NCBI GenBank assembly: GCA_036403035.1
Contig: DASWRT010000456.1
Coordinates: forward strand, 1 to 18,454
Direction: 5' to 3'
DNA length: 18,454 nucleotides
Origin: DASWRT01 sp036403035
Lineage (GTDB): Bacteria > Pseudomonadota > Alphaproteobacteria > ATCC43930 > CGMCC-115725
A program made the position numbers and the translations under genes. Under the pieces are notes generated by a model. That model was not told the DNA's origin and searched no databases. It saw nothing but the letters and a program-made list of their open reading frames with translations. Of this stretch, positions 7,581 to 15,266 are shown in pieces (position 1 is the first letter of the stretch; each line of letters opens with the position of its first letter).

Positions 7581-7731
7581 GAATCGCGGAAAGGTTTGAT
7601 TCGGGTCAAGGTCACAACCTCGGCACGAAATACGGTGGATGACTTACGCGGATACCGGCAAACTACGATTGCCCCGTGCGTCCATGAACGATGGTGCGGG
7701 TGCGATGTTTCGCCGAACCGGAACGGCCGTG

Positions 7732-9309
7732 TCAGGCGGAAGCCCGTAAGGGTATATCTTCCGTCTCGCCGCCGAAGAACGAGCGGATACGGGCGGCGAG
7801 CCGCGAAATAGCCGTTGTCCGGGGTTCCTCGGCGTCTTGGCGGGTTTGCCGCTCCGCCTGGAAGCGCTCGTTCGCTTCCTTCAGCGCGACGATCTGCTCC
7901 GCCAGCGCCTCGACGAGTTCGGGGTAGGTCTCAAGAACGGGCGCCAACGCCTCCTTCGTGATCTCGACCAGCACCACGTCGCCGCCGGCCCGCACCGAGG
8001 CGCTGCGCGGCTCGCCGGTCATCAGCGACATGTGGCCGAAGCTCTCGCCCGGTCCCATCGTCGCGATCGGCGTCTCGGCGCCGTCCGCGTCGAGCATGAC
8101 GTTCACCTTGCCGCTCAGGATGACGTACATCGACGAGCCCGCGTCGCCTTGCCTAACGATGCGCTCGGGCACGCCGAAAAGGAGCCGGCGCTGGCTGCTG
8201 GCGAGCATCGCGAGCGCGTCGTCGGGAACGACGGTGAACAAGGGCGCGCGGCGCAGCGCGGCGAAGATCTCGGCGGCGACGGCGCGCGGCTCGGGCCGCG
8301 GCACGGGCGGAGCGGCGTTGTCGGGAGCGGCGAGATCGCGGCGCCGCACCGCGAACGGCAGGCCGGCGCGATGGAAGCCGTACCAGAGCGCGCCGGCGAC
8401 CTCGTCGCGGCGCAGGATCCAGACGTTGGGATTCTCCTGCCAGAAGATCGCCTCGTAGGCGACGCCCCATTCCGTGAAGTTCTTGACGAGGATCATCGGC
8501 GGCGGCTGGCGCAGCACCGCGGGAACCTCCAGCATCGCCCGGATGCCGACCTCGCGCACCCGTGCCGGCGGCACGTCGACGTCCATCACGAAGGGGATAT
8601 GATGGCGCGTCCGGTTGTCGGGCAGATCCATGTTGGTGAGCCGCATCGACGCCGCCTTGGTGTTCGGCAGCACGATGAGGTTGCCCTCGTAGGTTCGCAG
8701 GCTCACCGACCGCCACCCCATGTCGACGATGACGGCCCAGACGCCGTCGATCTGCACGCTGTCGCCTTTGCGGAACGGGTGCGAGAGGTTGAGGGCGAGG
8801 CCGGCGAAGACCTCCGCCAGGGTCGACTGCGCCGAGTAGCCGATCACCAGGGCGACGACGCCCGACGTGGCGGCGATCGCGGTGATGTCGCGGTCGAAGA
8901 CCAGCGACGAAATGGCGAGGAGCGCGGCGGCATAGACGCCGAGGCTGGCGAGGTCGACCAGGATGTCGGGAACGCTCGGCCGGCCGTCGCGGACGAGCGC
9001 GCCGTACCACACGAAGCGCTTGAGGGCGGCGTTGGCGGTAAACGCGAGCGACAGCCAGACGAGCGAGGCGATCACCTTTCCGGCGATCTCCTCGCCCCGG
9101 TCCGACAGGCCGGGAGCGAAGGCGAGCAGCCCGTCCAGCATGAACCAGCTGGTCAGGAAGAACAGCACGAGGCTGGCGCCGAGCGAGACCGGGCGCCGGC
9201 TCTTGCGCGACCGCCACGTCAGGACCGTCAGGAACACCGCCGATCCGGAAACGGCGAGGAGCACGAACCCCAGCAGATCGAGGGCGTGCGACAGGGAATC
9301 AGCGAACAA
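7732..9309 (-). CDS. MscS-family channel with C-terminal cyclic-nucleotide-binding domain
   Basis: A 525-residue inner-membrane protein. About five hydrophobic segments fall in the first 165 residues. The last (about 143-163, AIAATSGVVALVIGYSAQ) and the following LAEVFAGLALNLSHPFRKGDSVQIDG match the pore helix and beta domain of MscS. A cyclic-nucleotide-binding domain spans about 350-460, and a short helical tail follows. This is the arrangement of bacterial cyclic-nucleotide-gated (bCNG) channels of the MscS superfamily. In the phosphate-binding cassette the conserved Arg is present (Arg435) but the usual Glu of FGE is His (FGHMSLMTGEPRSASV, His426), which may alter ligand binding. No ATG is available; TTG at 9309 has GGAG eight bases upstream, while TTG at 9315 lies only two bases from it. 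It stands alone between two operons. Confidence 0.9.
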   Translation of the reverse strand: MFADSLSHALDLLGFVLLAVSGSAVFLTVLTWRSRKSRRPVSLGASLVLFFLTSWFMLDGLLAFAPGLSDRGEEIAGKVIASLVWLSLAFTANAALKRFVWYGALVRDGRPSVPDILVDLASLGVYAAALLAISSLVFDRDITAIAATSGVVALVIGYSAQSTLAEVFAGLALNLSHPFRKGDSVQIDGVWAVIVDMGWRSVSLRTYEGNLIVLPNTKAASMRLTNMDLPDNRTRHHIPFVMDVDVPPARVREVGIRAMLEVPAVLRQPPPMILVKNFTEWGVAYEAIFWQENPNVWILRRDEVAGALWYGFHRAGLPFAVRRRDLAAPDNAAPPVPRPEPRAVAAEIFAALRRAPLFTVVPDDALAMLASSQRRLLFGVPERIVRQGDAGSSMYVILSGKVNVMLDADGAETPIATMGPGESFGHMSLMTGEPRSASVRAGGDVVLVEITKEALAPVLETYPELVEALAEQIVALKEANERFQAERQTRQDAEEPRTTAISRLAARIRSFFGGETEDIPLRASA

Positions 9310-9361
9310 CGACAAGACTCCGAAGCAACAAACAGGCAGGCGTACGACACAGCCGCCGCCG

Positions 9362-9389
9362 CTGACGGGCAGAGATTACCCGCCGTCAG
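9362..9389. repeat. Inverted repeat upstream of the channel gene
   Basis: CTGACGG at 9362-9368 and CCGTCAG at 9383-9389 are perfect 7-base inverted arms around a 14-base centre. The site is about 50-80 bases upstream of the channel start codon, a reasonable place for an operator or leader hairpin. No known regulator motif is recognised. Confidence 0.35.
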
Positions 9390-9426
9390 TGCCCAAGCAT
9401 GTTTAATGCCACGTTAAGGCGGTCGC

Positions 9427-9464
9427 GCGGCATCGCATTGGCGCACGCACCGGAGCGATGCCGC
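9427..9464. repeat. 10-base perfect inverted repeat between channel and binding-protein genes
   Basis: GCGGCATCGC at 9427-9436 and GCGATGCCGC at 9455-9464 are perfect 10-base arms with an 18-base loop. On the plus strand the right arm is followed by CGCTTTT, terminator-like but with no plus-strand gene upstream. On the minus strand it lies after the binding-protein gene, so it could end or stabilise that transcript, yet no T-run follows in that direction. It could equally be a regulator site. Confidence 0.4.
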
Positions 9465-9505
9465 CGCTTTTCGGTTCTGCGGTCTGTAATCCAAGAACGG
9501 TGATT

Positions 9506-10774
9506 TCAGCTCCGCTTCGTCCAGGGCGGCATCGGGAAGACCGGAGCCATCTGCGCCACGTCCTTCGGGAGCACCACGGTCGGCGTAAGGTTGCGGTTCT
9601 GGATCGCGCTCGCGCCGATGTCGTTGTTCTGGCCCTTGGCGTCGAACCGGATCGGCCCGCCGATCATCATGTGCTCCTTGAGGTCGGTCTGGCGGAGCGC
9701 CGCCAGGAGCGGCTGGGGATCCGCCGTGCCGGCGCGCTTGAAGGCGTCGGCGGCGATCAGGATCGCCTCGAAGGTGAAGCCGACATTGAAGGCGTAGCCT
9801 TCGAACCGCTCGTTCGCGAAGCTCTTCTTGAACGCGGCCTCGATCCGCTTCGACACGTCGCTCCGAGGGTTGTACCAGGGGACGTTCGAGATGCAGTAAT
9901 CCGAGTACTTGCCGAGCGTCTTATAGAACTGCTCGTCGTACATGCCAGGGCTGCCGGGGCTGATGATGCCCATCGGATCGTAGCGCTGCTTGACCATCTC
10001 GCGGACCAACAGGATCGCGTCGTTGGCCCGCGTCGTGACGAGCGCAAGCTGCGCGCCGCTCGCCTTCACCTTCGCGACCTCGACGGAAAGGTCCTGCGCC
10101 TTCGGGTCGTAGCTGATCGACTCCAGGAGCTTGAACGGCATGTCGAGCGTCGGGAACAGCTTGTCCATCGCCGCCCGGTTCGCCTGTCCGAACGTGTCGT
10201 TGGCGTGCAGGAACACCGCCGTCTGCGGCGTGGTCCCCGTTTCCTTGAACAGGTCCTTCATCAGCGCGAGGCCGTTCCGCACGAAGTCATCGCTGGTCGG
10301 GCAGTTGCGGAAGACGGTCTTGTAGCCCTGTTCGGTGATCTGCGGCGCGGCGGCGATGTTGATGACCAGCGGGACGCCCTTCTGCTCGCAGACCTGCGCC
10401 GCCGCGAGCGTCTGGCCGGACTCGAACGCGCCGACGATGACGTTCGCGCCGTCCCCGATCATGCGCTCGGTGCGTGCCCGCGCGATGTCGGCATTCGATT
10501 CCGTGTCGGCGTTCAGCAGCTCGACCTTGACGCCCATGTCGGCGAGCACCGCGGGCGCGATATCGGCGCCGCGCTGGCAAGCCTGTCCGGCCTGGGCGAG
10601 ATAACCGGTCTTCGGCAGCAGCACGCCGACCTTCAGCACCGGCTCGGCGGCGATCGCCGGAGCGGCGAGCGGGCGCATTCCGGTTGCGGCAAGCGTCCCT
10701 GCCACGGCTGCGGCGCCCTTGCCGAAGTCGCGGCGGGTGAGGCCGCCGGGCCGGCCGTTCTTGGACTGCGTCAT
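9506..10774 (-). CDS. Tat-exported ABC transporter solute-binding protein (LivK-like)
   Basis: A 422-residue type I periplasmic binding protein of the branched-chain amino acid/amide family (mature start LKVGVLLPKTGYLAQAG, later a GANVIVGAFESG segment). The N-terminus carries LTRRDFGKG at residues 12-20, a twin-arginine motif, followed by a hydrophobic Ala-rich stretch and a likely cleavage site near residue 43, so export by the Tat pathway is predicted. The ATG at 10774 is chosen because GGAGGGA lies seven bases upstream; an in-frame GTG at 10789 sits within that ribosome site. It is the last gene of the dehydrogenase operon, 31 bases after the FAD oxidoreductase. No permease gene accompanies it on this strand; it may share the divergent LIV-type permease or another one elsewhere. 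The ligand is unknown. Confidence 0.92.
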   Translation of the reverse strand: MTQSKNGRPGGLTRRDFGKGAAAVAGTLAATGMRPLAAPAIAAEPVLKVGVLLPKTGYLAQAGQACQRGADIAPAVLADMGVKVELLNADTESNADIARARTERMIGDGANVIVGAFESGQTLAAAQVCEQKGVPLVINIAAAPQITEQGYKTVFRNCPTSDDFVRNGLALMKDLFKETGTTPQTAVFLHANDTFGQANRAAMDKLFPTLDMPFKLLESISYDPKAQDLSVEVAKVKASGAQLALVTTRANDAILLVREMVKQRYDPMGIISPGSPGMYDEQFYKTLGKYSDYCISNVPWYNPRSDVSKRIEAAFKKSFANERFEGYAFNVGFTFEAILIAADAFKRAGTADPQPLLAALRQTDLKEHMMIGGPIRFDAKGQNNDIGASAIQNRNLTPTVVLPKDVAQMAPVFPMPPWTKRS

Positions 10775-10780
10775 TCGGCT

Positions 10781-10787
10781 TCCCTCC
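10781..10787 (-). promoter_or_regulatory. Ribosome binding site that fixes the binding-protein start
   Basis: GGAGGGA on the minus strand, seven bases before the ATG at 10774. It overlaps the in-frame GTG at 10789, which argues against that codon being the start. Confidence 0.75.
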
Positions 10788-10805
10788 ACATCGAATTGAT
10801 TTCGT

Positions 10806-12236
10806 TCATAGCACTGTTTCCGCGTCTACTGACTCAAGCGCGGCAATCTCGCCCAGCGTCACCGGCTTCAGCGGCGGTCGCGGGCGGTAATGCCCGACCT
10901 TGGCGACCGATACGCCCCGTTCCGCAGCGATCAGTTCGGAGACGACCGGACCGCAGAGCCGCCCCTGGCACGCCCCCATGCCGCAGCGCGTGTAGGCCTT
11001 GAGCTGGTTCGGGCCGAGCGCGCCGAGGCGCACGGCCTCGCGCACCGCGCCCGCCGTCGTTTCCTCGCAGCGGCAGACGATCGTCGCATCGTCGGCGGGA
11101 ACCCGCATCGAACGGCGCGGCCGGTAGAGCCGGTCGAGGAACGGCCGGACGGCGGTTTCATGGAGGCGGGCGGCGAACAACGCCTTGGCCTCCTGATCGC
11201 GCGTCGGGTAGTCGATCCATCCGAGCGCGCTTGCCGCGGCGAGCGCCGCGAGTCGCCCGCTCGGCACCGCCGCCGCCGCGCCCGCGATCCCCGCCATGTC
11301 GCCGGCGATGAAGTAGACGGGGTTGGCCGTGCCGCCCCAGCCGTCGGTTTCCGGCCGCCAGCAGAGCTGCGCGCCGTCCCAGGCGTGCGGCAGCCCGAGC
11401 GCGAGGCTCGCCTGCACGTTCGGGATGACGCCTTCGTGCAGCAGCAGGACGCGCGCCGGCAGCACCGCCGTCCGTCCGCGCCGGTCCTCGTACTCGACGC
11501 GGTCGAGCCGGCCGTCGCCCAGCGCACGGATCGCGGCGACGCCGTGCACGATGCGGACGCCGTCGCGCCGCAGACGCGCGATATAGCTCAGCCCCTTCTT
11601 TACGTAAGATCCGCCGCCGCCGCGCAGCGCCGCGGCGAGGTAGGGCAGGGCGGCGGCATAGTTCACGGCCGGCGTCGTCTCCAGCACCGCGTCGATCGCG
11701 ACGCCGGCCTGACGGTACTGCCAAGCCAGGAGATAAAGCAGCGGCCCGCTGCCAGCGAGCACGACCGGCGGTTCGGGCGCGAGGCCGCTCGACTTGAGCA
11801 GGATCTGGGCGGCGCCCGCCGTCATCACGCCCGGCAGCGTCCAGCCGGGGATGCAGACCGGCCGCTCGATCGCGCCCATCGCCAGCAGCACGCGGCGCGG
11901 CGACAGGAGCCGGGCACTGCCGTCCCGGCTGACGCCGAGCGAGCCGTCTGCGGCGAGGCTCCATACCGTGCTGCCGGGAAAATAGGCCGCGCCGCTCGCG
12001 CGGAAGGCGGCGGCGAGGCGGGCGCCGGATGCGTAGTCGGCGCCCAGCGGACCGCCGCCGTCGCCGCCGCGTCCGAGGCCGGCGAACGGCCCGCTCTCGA
12101 CGGCGCGGTACACTTGCCCGCCGGGTGTTGCCTGCTCGTCGAACACCGCGACCGAGAGCCCGTGCCGGACGGCCTCGATCGCCGCGGCGAGGCCCGCCGG
12201 TCCGGCGCCGACGATCGCGAGGTCCAGGGTCTCCAT
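10806..12236 (-). CDS. FAD/NAD(P)-type oxidoreductase with BFD-like [2Fe-2S] region (HcnB/opine oxidase A-like)
   Basis: A 476-residue flavoprotein. It opens with the FAD-binding motif VGAGPAG (residues 9-15), has LLAMGAIERP at 117-126, a second dinucleotide motif AGSGPLLY at 161-168, and a C-terminal region with CRC at 388-390 and CGMGAC at 418-423 that resembles BFD-like [2Fe-2S] domains. This matches the alpha subunit of hydrogen cyanide synthase, opine oxidase and multi-subunit hydroxyproline or proline dehydrogenases. The preceding small ferredoxin-like subunit and DAO-type subunit complete the set. ATG at 12236 overlaps the upstream stop by one base; a GTG at 12239 would give a GTGA overlap. 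It probably relays electrons from substrate oxidation in a membrane-associated complex. HCN synthesis is not implied, since opine and imino-acid dehydrogenases share this arrangement. Confidence 0.88.
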   Translation of the reverse strand: METLDLAIVGAGPAGLAAAIEAVRHGLSVAVFDEQATPGGQVYRAVESGPFAGLGRGGDGGGPLGADYASGARLAAAFRASGAAYFPGSTVWSLAADGSLGVSRDGSARLLSPRRVLLAMGAIERPVCIPGWTLPGVMTAGAAQILLKSSGLAPEPPVVLAGSGPLLYLLAWQYRQAGVAIDAVLETTPAVNYAAALPYLAAALRGGGGSYVKKGLSYIARLRRDGVRIVHGVAAIRALGDGRLDRVEYEDRRGRTAVLPARVLLLHEGVIPNVQASLALGLPHAWDGAQLCWRPETDGWGGTANPVYFIAGDMAGIAGAAAAVPSGRLAALAAASALGWIDYPTRDQEAKALFAARLHETAVRPFLDRLYRPRRSMRVPADDATIVCRCEETTAGAVREAVRLGALGPNQLKAYTRCGMGACQGRLCGPVVSELIAAERGVSVAKVGHYRPRPPLKPVTLGEIAALESVDAETVL

Positions 12237-12541
12237 CACGGCGCGACGCTCCGCCGGCCGCGCTGCCGGCGGATCCGCATGCCGTCGCGTACCGCGACCA
12301 TGCAGCCCTGCCGGTTCGGCACGCCGTCGATCTCGACGAGGCAGTCGAAGCAGACGCCCATCATGCAGTACGGGTTGCGCGGCGCACCGCTCACCGCGGT
12401 CTCGCGCAGATAGGGTAGGCGGTCGAGCGTCAGCATGATTGCGGCGACGCTGTCGCCGGGCCGCGCCCGCACCGGCTCGCCCTCGACGATGACGGTGACG
12501 GCGGCCTCCGCCGCGTCCAAGTCAGGCAGCCGCCGGAACAC
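12236..12541 (-). CDS. Small [2Fe-2S] ferredoxin-like subunit (HcnA-like)
   Basis: A 101-residue protein with a beta-grasp ferredoxin pattern (VTVIVEGEPVRARPGDSVAA) and four cysteines at 59, 64, 67 and 80, spaced C-x4-C-x2-C-x12-C, typical of the small iron-sulfur subunit of HcnABC and opine-oxidase-type dehydrogenases. It should transfer electrons between the two flavin subunits. The start is a GTG at 12541, overlapping the upstream DAO-type gene by 20 bases. A TTG at 12520, just after that gene's stop, is an alternative that would remove seven residues; no clear ribosome site separates the two. The basic tail after residue 88 is not part of the fold. It is co-transcribed and coupled with the downstream flavoprotein. 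Confidence 0.87.
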   Translation of the reverse strand: MFRRLPDLDAAEAAVTVIVEGEPVRARPGDSVAAIMLTLDRLPYLRETAVSGAPRNPYCMMGVCFDCLVEIDGVPNRQGCMVAVRDGMRIRRQRGRRSVAP

Positions 12542-13661
12542 CGAACCGCCCGTCGCCGAAGCGCGCCGCCAATTCTTCCGGAATGCCGTCGCCGCCGGCT
12601 AGCGCCGGAGCGAGATGCAGCGCATGCGCCGCCGCGAGCGTGACGCCGCTGTGGCAGGTGCCGACGAAGGCGCCGGGATAGAGCCGCGATTCCTGATAGA
12701 CCGGCAGCCCGTCCGGCGTCATCACGCGCAGGGCCGCCCAGGACCGCACGACCTGCACGTCCCGCAGGAACGGAAAGCTCGCCACGGCGCGCTCCGCGAT
12801 CTGCCGCATCACTGGCACCGACGACGCGGTGTCGAACCCCGCATCCTCGTGACTGTCGCCGAGCATGACGCCGCCGTCCGCGGTCTGCCGGATGCTCGTC
12901 GTCGGCATCGCGAACGCCGCGCCCGCCGCCGCGGCGTCGATGCGCTCGGTCACCATGATCTGTCCCTTGAGCGGCGTGACCGGGACGTTGAGCCCGAGCA
13001 TCGCGCCGAGCGTCCGGTTGCCGAGCCCGGCGGCCAGCACGAGACACGGCGCGGCGACGAGTCCGGCCGGCGTCCGGACGGCGAAGCGCCGCGGCGCCGC
13101 ATCGATCGCCTCGATCCGGCCGCCCGGACGGTAGAAGCCGCCGCTTTCCGGCAGCAGCCGATGCAGCGCCCGCAGCAGCAGCAGCGGGTTGGCGTGCCCG
13201 TCATAGGGCGTGTAGGACGCGCCGGCGACCGCCGGGCCGGCGCCGGGCAGCAGCTCCGCGACGCGGCGGTGATCGAGCATCTCGTACTCATAGCCGGCAT
13301 TGCCGGCCTCGCGGCGCAGCCGCTGCATCATCGCATCGCGCGCGGCCAGCTCGTCCTCGCCGAGACAGAGGTGCAGCCCGCCCGGCTTCGTGTGCGCGAC
13401 ATCGATGCCCGCCGCCGCTTTCAGCTCCGCCGCGAACGCCGGCCAGAGATCGGCGGAGAGGCGCGACCAGCGCGCATATTCCGGCACGCCGTCGCCTTTG
13501 CCCTGCACCCAGACGAGACCGAAATTGCCGCGCGTCGCCCGGTAGGCGACGTCGCCTTCGTCGAGCACCGCGACGCGCTTCCCCAGCCGGCCGAAGCCAT
13601 AGGCGATAGCGCTGCCGACGAGGCCGCCGCCGATCACGATCGCATCGACATCCGCGTTCAT
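12522..13661 (-). CDS. DAO-family FAD-dependent oxidoreductase (HcnC/opine oxidase B-like)
   Basis: A 379-residue flavoprotein of the D-amino-acid oxidase/sarcosine oxidase family. It has the N-terminal FAD motif IVIGGGLVGSAIAY (Gly11, Gly13, Gly16) and an acidic turn LDEGD at the end of the second strand. The C-terminal half carries MTPDGLPVYQE and GTCHSGVTLA, which resemble the flavin-contact segments of the family. It is probably the catalytic subunit that oxidises an amino acid, imino acid or opine, with the two downstream subunits accepting electrons. The ATG at 13661 follows a GA-rich stretch and begins the minus-strand operon. Its promoter must lie in the 292-base region shared with the divergent transporter operon. 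Which substrate is used cannot be read from the sequence. Confidence 0.88.
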   Translation of the reverse strand: MNADVDAIVIGGGLVGSAIAYGFGRLGKRVAVLDEGDVAYRATRGNFGLVWVQGKGDGVPEYARWSRLSADLWPAFAAELKAAAGIDVAHTKPGGLHLCLGEDELAARDAMMQRLRREAGNAGYEYEMLDHRRVAELLPGAGPAVAGASYTPYDGHANPLLLLRALHRLLPESGGFYRPGGRIEAIDAAPRRFAVRTPAGLVAAPCLVLAAGLGNRTLGAMLGLNVPVTPLKGQIMVTERIDAAAAGAAFAMPTTSIRQTADGGVMLGDSHEDAGFDTASSVPVMRQIAERAVASFPFLRDVQVVRSWAALRVMTPDGLPVYQESRLYPGAFVGTCHSGVTLAAAHALHLAPALAGGDGIPEELAARFGDGRFGVPAAA

Positions 13662-13953
13662 TCCATCCCGCCGCCCCTCATATCGGCGGTGCGATCATGA
13701 ACAGGGGGAAAAGCGAGATCAACGGCTGCGACGCTTGGGATGATCGGCGTCCCGCCGCGCTTGCCTCCCACCCGCCGTTCCGGCAATGCTGTGACGCCGG
13801 TCCGGCGCGCACCGCAGGGAAAATGCGAGCGGATCGGCCAAGGGGGATGCATCGGGCAGCCAAGGCGTTCTCGGCGCCGCCGTCCGATGTGGCACGAATT
13901 TCGCTCGGGAGCGGCGGGGGCACGCCGTCCGTGGGCATCGGGGAGGGGAGACG
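13662..13953. promoter_or_regulatory. Divergent control region between dehydrogenase and transporter operons
   Basis: This 292-base gap separates two divergently read operons and should hold both promoters. On the plus strand a strong sigma-54-type site is visible (13890-13905) together with a GGAGGGGAG ribosome site at 13942-13950. No equivalent sigma-54 element was found facing the dehydrogenase operon, and no clear sigma-70 pair stands out in either direction. Open frames crossing this region look like random GC-rich frames. Confidence 0.6.
13890..13905 (+). promoter_or_regulatory. Candidate sigma-54 (-24/-12) promoter
   Basis: TGGCACGAATTTCGCT matches the sigma-54 consensus TGGCACG-N4-TTGCW at 11 of 12 fixed positions; the only change is T to C in the -12 element, and both the GG and GC pairs are kept at the required spacing. 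Transcription would begin near 13916, leaving a leader of about 38 bases before the ATG at 13954. Sigma-54 promoters of amino acid and amide transporters are commonly driven by NtrC, but no clear NtrC site was identified. Confidence 0.65.
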
Positions 13954-15222
13954 ATGAAACTTCAGGCAACGAGGTTCCTGGCCGGCTGCGTCGGCATTGC
14001 GATCGCCGCCGTGCTGTCGACGGCGGCGGCCGGCACCGCCGCGGCGCAGACCAAGGAAGTCGTGATCGGCGCGCTGTATCCGATGACCGGCGCCGGCGCG
14101 CAGATCGGGCTGGACGCCAAGACCGCGATCGAGGTGGCGGTCGACATCATCAACGGCGACGTCGACCTGCCGCTACCGCTCGCGAAGGGCGAAGGGTTGC
14201 CGCATCTCGGCAACGCTAAGGTCCGCGTCGTCTTCGCCGACCATCAGGGCGATCCGCAGAAGGGACGCGCCGAGGCCGAACGGCTGCTGACGCAGGACAA
14301 GGTCACGGCGCTGGTCGGCACGTACCAGAGCGCGGTCGCAGCGACGGTGAGCCAGATCGCCGAACGCTACGGCGTGCCGTTCATGTCGGCCGACAATTCC
14401 TCGCCGAGCCTGAACCAGCGCGGCCTCAAGTGGTTCTTCCGCACCACCGCGCACGACGAGATGTTCACGCAGGCCATGTTCGACTTCTTCAAGGACATGG
14501 AGGCGAAGACCGGCCAGAAGGTCGAGACCGTCGCGCTGGTGCACGAGGACACGCTGTTCGGCACGGACAGCTCGAACATGCAGAAGAAGTTCGCCGAAGA
14601 GGCGAAGATCAAGGTCGCGGCGGACATCAAGTACCGCGCGAACAGCCCGTCGCTGACCAGCGAAGTACAGCAGATCAAGTCGGCGGACGCGCAGGTGGTG
14701 ATGCCGTCCTCCTACACGACCGACGCGATCCTGCTGATGAAGACGATGGCGGACCTCGGCTACAAGCCGAAGGCGATCGTCGCGCAGGCGGCGGGCTTCC
14801 AGGAGCAGGCCTTCTTCGACGCGATCAAGCCGGCCGGCGAGGGCGTCATCAGCCGCAGCAGCTTCGGCGTCGACGTCGGCGCGCAGCGCCCGGCGGTGCA
14901 GCCGGTCAACGAGATGTTCCGCAAGCGCGCGAACAAGGACCTCAACGACAACACGGCGCGCGAGATCATGGCGGTGCTGGTCCTCGTCGATGCGATCGAC
15001 CGCGCCGGCAGCACCGATCCGGAGAAGGTCCGCGCCGCGCTCGTCGCGACCGACATTCCCGGCAACCAGACGATCATGCCGTGGAAGGGCGTGAAGTTCG
15101 ACCAGACGGGCCAGAACGCAGAAGCGACTCCGGTGCTCCAGCAATATCTGGACGGCCAGTACCGCACGGTGTGGCCGACCGAGTTCGCGAGCCGCGAGGT
15201 CGTCTGGAACATCAAGAAGTGA
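13954..15222 (+). CDS. ABC transporter solute-binding protein (LivK-like, Sec-exported)
   Basis: A 422-residue type I periplasmic binding protein. The N-terminus has a Sec signal peptide: MKLQATRF, a hydrophobic Ala/Val core, then an Ala-rich cleavage region near residue 31. The mature protein opens KEVVIGALYPMTGAGAQIG, the ligand-pocket opening typical of amino acid/amide binding proteins, and has VTALVGTYQSAVAATVSQIAE in the first lobe. GGAGGGGAG at 13942-13950 supports the ATG at 13954. It heads a LIV-type importer operon behind the sigma-54-like promoter. The relatively long insertion after the first helix (DLPLPLAKGEGLPHLGN) may reflect a ligand larger than leucine; this is speculation. 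A GC-rich palindrome separates it from the permease genes. Confidence 0.93.
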   Translation: MKLQATRFLAGCVGIAIAAVLSTAAAGTAAAQTKEVVIGALYPMTGAGAQIGLDAKTAIEVAVDIINGDVDLPLPLAKGEGLPHLGNAKVRVVFADHQGDPQKGRAEAERLLTQDKVTALVGTYQSAVAATVSQIAERYGVPFMSADNSSPSLNQRGLKWFFRTTAHDEMFTQAMFDFFKDMEAKTGQKVETVALVHEDTLFGTDSSNMQKKFAEEAKIKVAADIKYRANSPSLTSEVQQIKSADAQVVMPSSYTTDAILLMKTMADLGYKPKAIVAQAAGFQEQAFFDAIKPAGEGVISRSSFGVDVGAQRPAVQPVNEMFRKRANKDLNDNTAREIMAVLVLVDAIDRAGSTDPEKVRAALVATDIPGNQTIMPWKGVKFDQTGQNAEATPVLQQYLDGQYRTVWPTEFASREVVWNIKK

Positions 15223-15266
15223 GGCGGTAGCGGGCTCGCGACAGGCAGCGGCGTCATGTGGCCGTT

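Noticed and set aside
9427..9470. Plus-strand intrinsic terminator (stem followed by CTTTT)
   Set aside because: No plus-strand gene lies upstream that it could terminate, and the loop of 18 bases is long; listed as an inverted repeat instead.
10806..13661. True hydrogen cyanide synthase (hcnABC)
   Set aside because: The three-subunit layout is shared with opine oxidases and hydroxyproline/proline dehydrogenases, and the adjacent transport genes favour catabolism; no gene symbol was assigned.
13697..13957. Small plus-strand open frame of 86 codons in the divergent control region
   Set aside because: It overlaps the sigma-54-like site and the start of the binding-protein gene, has no ribosome site of note and no recognisable protein pattern.
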